Shown here piece after piece: positions 59,963-64,000 of a DNA stretch of 64,000 nt. How positions within the stretch are numbered: position 1 is the first letter of the stretch; each line of letters begins with the position of its first letter. Both the position numbers and the translations under genes were made by a program. The DNA lies in the NCBI GenBank assembly GCA_965221985.1, contig OZ244928.1, forward strand, positions 3,038,001 to 3,102,000. Direction: 5' to 3'. This DNA comes from J054 sp965221985. GTDB taxonomy: Bacteria; Pseudomonadota; Gammaproteobacteria; Steroidobacterales; GCA-2729495. The notes under the pieces are model-generated. The model saw only the letters and a program-made list of their open reading frames with translations, ran no database searches and was not told where the DNA came from.

Positions 59963-60522
59963 TGTTTGCTCCCCTGTTGCGGATTGACTGGCGGATCCGT
60001 TAAGCGATCGGGGGCAGCAAATCGGTCTTTGAATTTCTCTGAGGCCATGTTCGCGTAGAGATCCTGCATATAAGCCATCGCCGATTTGGGTGCCTCGGCA
60101 TAATAAATGAAGCGCCAGCCATTTTTGGTCTGCCGAAGAACAGCATTGGCACGCAGATTTTCTCCCAGCGGTATCCCGCGCTTGAATTTCATTTCCGCAT
60201 GAATGTGCCAAGTCGCAAGCGCTAACCCCTCACTCAATAAGCGCACGCGGATATTAGAAACGTGATAATCCATCGCCTCGATCATGGCAAAGCGCTCTGG
60301 TGTTTCGAAATACCACTTGAGGGCATCCCAGCCGATCATCCAGTCGTCCATTTCTTCGCCGAGATACTGAGGGGCGATCTCATCAGGATCGAATAAACCG
60401 ATTGGCTGGGGTCCAGATAAATCGGTAAACCGCGCGGCCATTTCTTCAATGACCGCGGATACGTCAGCAAAAACATCTGGATCCGCGATAGACGATTCGG
60501 CGGAAAAGCTACGATCCATCAT
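59959..60522 (-). CDS. NTF2-like (SnoaL-type) cytoplasmic protein
   Basis: 187 residues starting MMDRSF. The NTF2-like fold spans about 20-155 (DVSAVIEEMAARFTDLSG, GWDALKWYFETPERF, GLALATWHIHAEMKF, WRFIYYAEAPKSAM). No signal peptide. First gene of a three-gene operon with 4-bp overlaps. A calcium/calmodulin kinase association-type NTF2 protein is the closest description; function unknown. Confidence 0.7.
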   Translation of the reverse strand: MMDRSFSAESSIADPDVFADVSAVIEEMAARFTDLSGPQPIGLFDPDEIAPQYLGEEMDDWMIGWDALKWYFETPERFAMIEAMDYHVSNIRVRLLSEGLALATWHIHAEMKFKRGIPLGENLRANAVLRQTKNGWRFIYYAEAPKSAMAYMQDLYANMASEKFKDRFAAPDRLTDPPVNPQQGSKQ

Positions 60523-60653
60523 TGGTTACCGGCAGAGCAACTAGACTTGTTTACAAGATTATTCATAAGACAATATACAGTGGAAACACAAGAGACCCTG
60601 TGTGCGATTGCAAGCGCTACGCAAGACGAAATGACGGATCCTCAAACAGCTAA

Positions 60654-61631
60654 CTAATAACTAAATACCCATTGCTGTGCCTGACTTTCCCTAAAGCGCA
60701 GGCTTTGCTCCCCATTCGGTCGCTCAAATCTCATGGTGATTTCTTTTTCCATCGCCACGCGATGAGGGATCAAGGTAGCTGGCTCAGTAACAATCCTCAT
60801 TGTGGTCACGAGACTGTAATCGGCAATTTTCATGCGCCGCCCGGCGCCAGCCGCATCCATAAGTTGATTGGATAAACCGGACAAAATATTCTTGATCTCA
60901 TCGCGATCTGGGGTCGCCACGGTGCTTATCGTCACGCACTGCCTTTCCAGGGCTCGCGGACAGGGCGCGGGTTCACTAACCGCCAGTTCCGTACTGTAAT
61001 TAAGCATTGGATTGCCCGGCAGCGGCAAAGGCTCCCGAGTATCAGCGACATAGGCCCTGTTTGGCACCATGGTCAATGCCAACCAGCTCGAGACCATTGA
61101 ATTCCACATCCGCTCGGCAGCGTCATTATAGTTTTCTTGTGAAAATACTTGCTCGATAATGTCACCAAAATTTCTCGGCATTTCTTCTGCATTCCTGATC
61201 CCCGCGAATAAGGCATTGCTAAGCTCATCGAACCCACTGGCGAACAAGAATCCTCCTTCACTATTCACCACGATGTTGGGCGCACCAATCTGAAAAACAG
61301 TTTGCAACGCGCTGAGGCTTGGCTCGTTCGCCCCAGCAGCAAGCACCGGTTCGCCCACCATGGTGTGAATAATCCGTTTATTACCGTCCTCAAGCTCTTC
61401 GACTGAAAAGTCCCACATGGCCTGTGATCGGAGTACTTTCTCCGCACCCCTCATTGCCGTAAATCGGGAGCTTGAAATATCAACCTCACCAGACAAACCT
61501 GTGGGCCAATTGAAATGGAATGCAACGAGCTGCTCATTCGCAGCCGGTGCTTCAATCGTCGTGCAACCGGCAAGCAGTAAAAAAACCGCTGTAACCGGAA
61601 ACGCCAGAAAAATGTAGAGCCTAGACAACAC
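60654..61631 (-). CDS. Putative outer-membrane or periplasmic lipoprotein, unknown function
   Basis: 325 residues from a GTG at 61631 (TTG next to it also possible). The leader ends in LLLAGC, a lipobox with Cys23 as the lipidated residue. The mature part is beta-rich (MRIVTEPATLIPHRVAMEKE, ITMRFERPNGEQSLRFRESQ) and has one Cys pair around PCPRALERQC. No family recognised. It is a single-gene unit between the NTF2/DoxX operon and PPK2. Confidence 0.7.
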   Translation of the reverse strand: MLSRLYIFLAFPVTAVFLLLAGCTTIEAPAANEQLVAFHFNWPTGLSGEVDISSSRFTAMRGAEKVLRSQAMWDFSVEELEDGNKRIIHTMVGEPVLAAGANEPSLSALQTVFQIGAPNIVVNSEGGFLFASGFDELSNALFAGIRNAEEMPRNFGDIIEQVFSQENYNDAAERMWNSMVSSWLALTMVPNRAYVADTREPLPLPGNPMLNYSTELAVSEPAPCPRALERQCVTISTVATPDRDEIKNILSGLSNQLMDAAGAGRRMKIADYSLVTTMRIVTEPATLIPHRVAMEKEITMRFERPNGEQSLRFRESQAQQWVFSY

Positions 61632-61840
61632 AGAAAAACATCATTTCTACGAGGATGGTCCTAGTCAGGACACTATATCCGTTGTTGCTTGTCAATTATC
61701 AGGACAGTGAAATCATCACTAGATGATCTAGCAAATATAGACTGCTACGCCTTTAGGATCTGTCGCAAACCTCCCCCCCTCAATTCGTGGTAACGCGAAG
61801 CTCATCTTCTCAATGATTGGGCCGCAATTTGCAGGCAGCC

Positions 61841-62794
61841 CTACCTTGTAAACGCGCCGTGGCGCCGCTTTGCCCGTTCCATCTTCTTGCGCTCAATATC
61901 GCCGCGAATCACTATCTTTGGATCTGGCTTGAAATCGAGGCTGCGCCGTCGACCACGGTATTTCATAAGACTCAAAATGAGCTTCATGGTTTCCAAGCGG
62001 GCGCGCTGTTTATCGTCCGAGCGAATTACCCACCAAGGATTACGTTTCGTGTGCGTACGTTTGAGCAACTGATATTTGGCCTCGGTAAATTTCTCCCAAA
62101 GCTCTTGGGCCTGCAGATCCACTTCGCTTAGTTTCCACTGCCGTAGTGGATCATTGCGGCGTCGATCGAAGCGTCGCTGCTGCTCCTTTTTGGATACTGA
62201 GAAATACAGCTTTATTAATGTGGTCTGCCCATCTTCGATAAAACTATCCTCATAGTCATTGACTTGCTCTATAAATCTTCGATACTGCTTCTTCGTGCAA
62301 AACCCCATAACCGGCTCGACCATGGCGCGGTTGTACCAACTGCGATCAAACAATGCGATCTGACCAGCATGGGGAAAATGTTCAATATATCGCTTCATGT
62401 GCAGCTCAGTGCGCTGATGTTCGGTGGGTTTACCCAGCGCAACGACCTGATAGTGCTTCTCATTCATGTAGCGGGTTACGCGCCTGATGGTGCCCCCTTT
62501 TCCGGAAGCATCGCGACCATCAAACAAAATAATCGCCTTACGCCCGGTGGCCTCTAGATGAGACTGCATGCGAATTAACTCAGCCTGGTAGGGCTTTAGC
62601 TCCTCCGCATCCAAGAATTTCCGCAGCGCCGCCGCTACGATTTTTTCACGGTCCTTCTTTTTTAGACCCTTAACAAGGCTCTCAAGTTGACTTTTAGTCT
62701 CGCGACCATCTGGACCTAAGCCGCGATTTTCAACAACCTGCCTTATTAGCGCAGACCCACCTTTATTTTTTGAACTGGTACTCACTTGCGACAT
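61841..62794 (-). CDS. ppk2: Polyphosphate kinase 2
   Basis: 317 residues from the ATG at 62794; the GGGAG touches that ATG, so the in-frame GTG three codons later may be the true start. Walker A FDGRDASGKGG is at 91-101, Walker B FDRSWYNR at 149-156, and lid-type RRNDPLRQWKLS near 211. PPK2 transfers phosphate between polyphosphate and nucleoside diphosphates (single-domain, class I-like). Not obviously linked to its neighbours. Confidence 0.92.
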   Translation of the reverse strand: MSQVSTSSKNKGGSALIRQVVENRGLGPDGRETKSQLESLVKGLKKKDREKIVAAALRKFLDAEELKPYQAELIRMQSHLEATGRKAIILFDGRDASGKGGTIRRVTRYMNEKHYQVVALGKPTEHQRTELHMKRYIEHFPHAGQIALFDRSWYNRAMVEPVMGFCTKKQYRRFIEQVNDYEDSFIEDGQTTLIKLYFSVSKKEQQRRFDRRRNDPLRQWKLSEVDLQAQELWEKFTEAKYQLLKRTHTKRNPWWVIRSDDKQRARLETMKLILSLMKYRGRRRSLDFKPDPKIVIRGDIERKKMERAKRRHGAFTR

Positions 62795-63111
62795 CTCCCT
62801 ATGAACCGGGAGCGCCCAGGCCCCCGTATGTCGAAACAAACGTAACCAACGCAGACTGACATCAGAAAATCCATCCGTAGCATTCCGAAATCATCACGCC
62901 ACAACCCTTTCACGTCCCCGTACCATCACGTTCGATGACATACCTTAAGCCTACGTCTACGGACGCACGGCAAGACTTCTCTCACGCGTCCGCTTCTGCT
63001 TAGGCCGGGTCTCGGTAGGACGACACTCGGCGATCACGGCAAGACTAATTCTATAGGCTCTGCCGAATTCTCTTAAGCAGGTCGACTCAGGCATGCGGGC
63101 CAAGCTCATTA

Positions 63112-63759
63112 CTATGACTGTTTTCTTATTGTCCTTTTAAACGCACTCAGCGAAATCAGGTCATCAATAACTTTTTCTGTACGACGCATGGCATCGTGCC
63201 AATCGTCGTCTTGATTCAGATTGTATCCAACATGTGGTGTGCCCGATTTGGAACGTAGGACAAGATAGTTTATGGAATTGTATATAACAAAAAGTAGGTT
63301 CCAGTTATCTTCATCCCTGATCTCTGGATGGGTCATTACCGCCGCCATATTCTGTTGCAACCATTCATTCCGACTTGCGTCAAGCATGGCCTGATACTTG
63401 CAATTGCTATTGAGTTCGTCTGCGAGAAATTCCAAAGCGACAGGGTTTTCGCGCAGAGCTTCTGCCGTGGTAAGCAAGAACTTCTTCAAGCAGAGTTTCA
63501 ATTCATCCGCGGTCTCTATGCTGTCGGGAAAATCATAATCAGGCCAAATTCGGTTTGCATCGAGCCAGGCCTTTACTAGGCCTTCCATTCCGCCGAAATA
63601 GTCATAGAGCAGCGGTTTGCTGTAGCCAGCCTCTAGCATCACCGAGGTGGGATTCGTCGCCGCTAGACCATCCCGAGTGACCACCGTTGCGAAGGCAGCA
63701 ATAATTGCGTCTTCCGTGGCTTTCCGGTTGCGGCGCTGTTTTGGGGGAGTGTCGGTCAT
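63112..63759 (-). CDS. TetR-family regulator
   Basis: 215 residues. The HTH region reads NPTSVMLEAGYSKPLLYDYF at about 36-55, preceded by RKATEDAIIAAFATVV. The sensor half is unassigned. Divergent from a Tat-signal protein at 63931, with two palindromes between, so it likely represses both. Confidence 0.88.
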   Translation of the reverse strand: MTDTPPKQRRNRKATEDAIIAAFATVVTRDGLAATNPTSVMLEAGYSKPLLYDYFGGMEGLVKAWLDANRIWPDYDFPDSIETADELKLCLKKFLLTTAEALRENPVALEFLADELNSNCKYQAMLDASRNEWLQQNMAAVMTHPEIRDEDNWNLLFVIYNSINYLVLRSKSGTPHVGYNLNQDDDWHDAMRRTEKVIDDLISLSAFKRTIRKQS

Positions 63760-63778
63760 GTATTTACCAGGCAGAGCA

Positions 63779-63880
63779 TTAACTTACGCTCACGTAGATT
63801 TCTATCGAGAATAGCACCCCGACTGACCGCATATTGGTCATTTTACTGCGATTTCCATGAATTAACTTACGGTTCCGTAA
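63779..63880. promoter_or_regulatory. Two candidate TetR operators in the divergent promoter
   Basis: TTACGGTTCCGTAA (63867-63880) is a perfect inverted repeat. A related half-conserved site TTACGCTCACGTAG lies at 63784-63797. Both are preceded by TTAAC, so they look like two versions of one operator. Confidence 0.55.
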
Positions 63881-63930
63881 TATTAGGATCATTGAAGCTA
63901 ATCCCCAACCGCCAATATCGGGAACAAACC

Positions 63931-64000
63931 ATGCGTAGGAATAAGAGCCGCCGTCAGGCGATCAAGGCACTTGCAGCCCTTGGCGCAACCGCCACTTTGC
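63931..64000 (+). CDS. Tat-signal protein, 5' end only
   Basis: ATG at 63931 with GGGAA six bases upstream. The first codons give a twin-arginine leader (SRRQAIKALAALGATATL) and run off the window edge. It would be a cofactor-containing exported enzyme under the divergent TetR regulator; nothing more can be said. Confidence 0.7.
   Translation, partial: MRRNKSRRQAIKALAALGATATL

Overview
The window looks like a chromosomal segment of a free-living, probably marine or sediment, gammaproteobacterium. The signs are two large TonB-dependent receptors, a Gram-negative PEP-CTERM protein with a VPVPA-type tail, periplasmic adaptor (HlyD) proteins, a 7Fe ferredoxin of the FdxA type, and compact same-strand operons with ATGA-type overlaps. 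No rRNA and no intact tRNA gene was seen, so I cannot place it more finely.

Region 1 (1-1.9 kb): the 3' end of a UbiD-family decarboxylase, then a frameshifted and truncated NAD(P)-binding reductase. The reductase is interrupted by a tRNA-like element and by four apparently identical 200-bp non-coding units, each bounded by the 25-nt 3' tail (ending in CCA) of that element. A second copy of the tRNA-like element lies at 17.9-18.0 kb and a decayed tail at 25.8 kb. Three loci also carry a 55-58 bp REP-like palindrome (18.03, 19.18 and 22.15 kb).

Region 2 (1.97-8.6 kb): a sugar-oxidation locus. A GMC flavoprotein dehydrogenase, its gluconate-2-dehydrogenase subunit-3-like partner, a ThuA-like protein and a TonB receptor are divergent from a LacI regulator. 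Region 3 (8.9-15.6 kb): MFS transporter, Rieske oxygenase, Crp/Fnr-type regulator, a HipBA toxin-antitoxin pair with a multi-operator promoter, and a membrane LytTR regulator. Region 4 (15.9-25.6 kb): secreted FG-GAP protein, PEP-CTERM protein, a metal-related trio (CxxC protein, ZnuD-like receptor, MerC-like protein), a secreted PHB-depolymerase-like esterase with a PASTA-like domain, and a GntR regulator.

Region 5 (25.9-55.1 kb) is the centrepiece. Eight genes lie on one strand. In transcription order they are a GAF-HlyD membrane protein, a PqqD-M50 protease-HlyD fusion, a compact SecA-like ATPase, a HlyD-SPOR fusion, a 5561-residue modular surface protein, a GGDEF-GGDEF-EAL protein and a TPR sulfotransferase; the regulatory GntR gene follows further downstream. 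The giant protein carries a LEPR-like N-terminus, DUF4347, beta-helix, LamG-like, C-type-lectin-like, about 18 BspA/DUF285 repeats, delta-60 repeats, a propeller-like part, 13 Ig-like repeats (11 apparently identical in DNA), and a C-terminal membrane segment with a basic tail. I infer a dedicated export, processing and anchoring system for the giant protein that uses its own SecA motor and membrane protease instead of a classical ABC-type type I exporter, with c-di-GMP control. I know of no characterised system with this gene set.

Region 6 (55.5-64 kb): a five-gene TetR-ferredoxin-membrane protein operon, a three-gene NTF2-like/secreted protein/DoxX operon, a lipoprotein, a PPK2 kinase, and a TetR regulator divergent from a Tat-signal protein that runs off the end.
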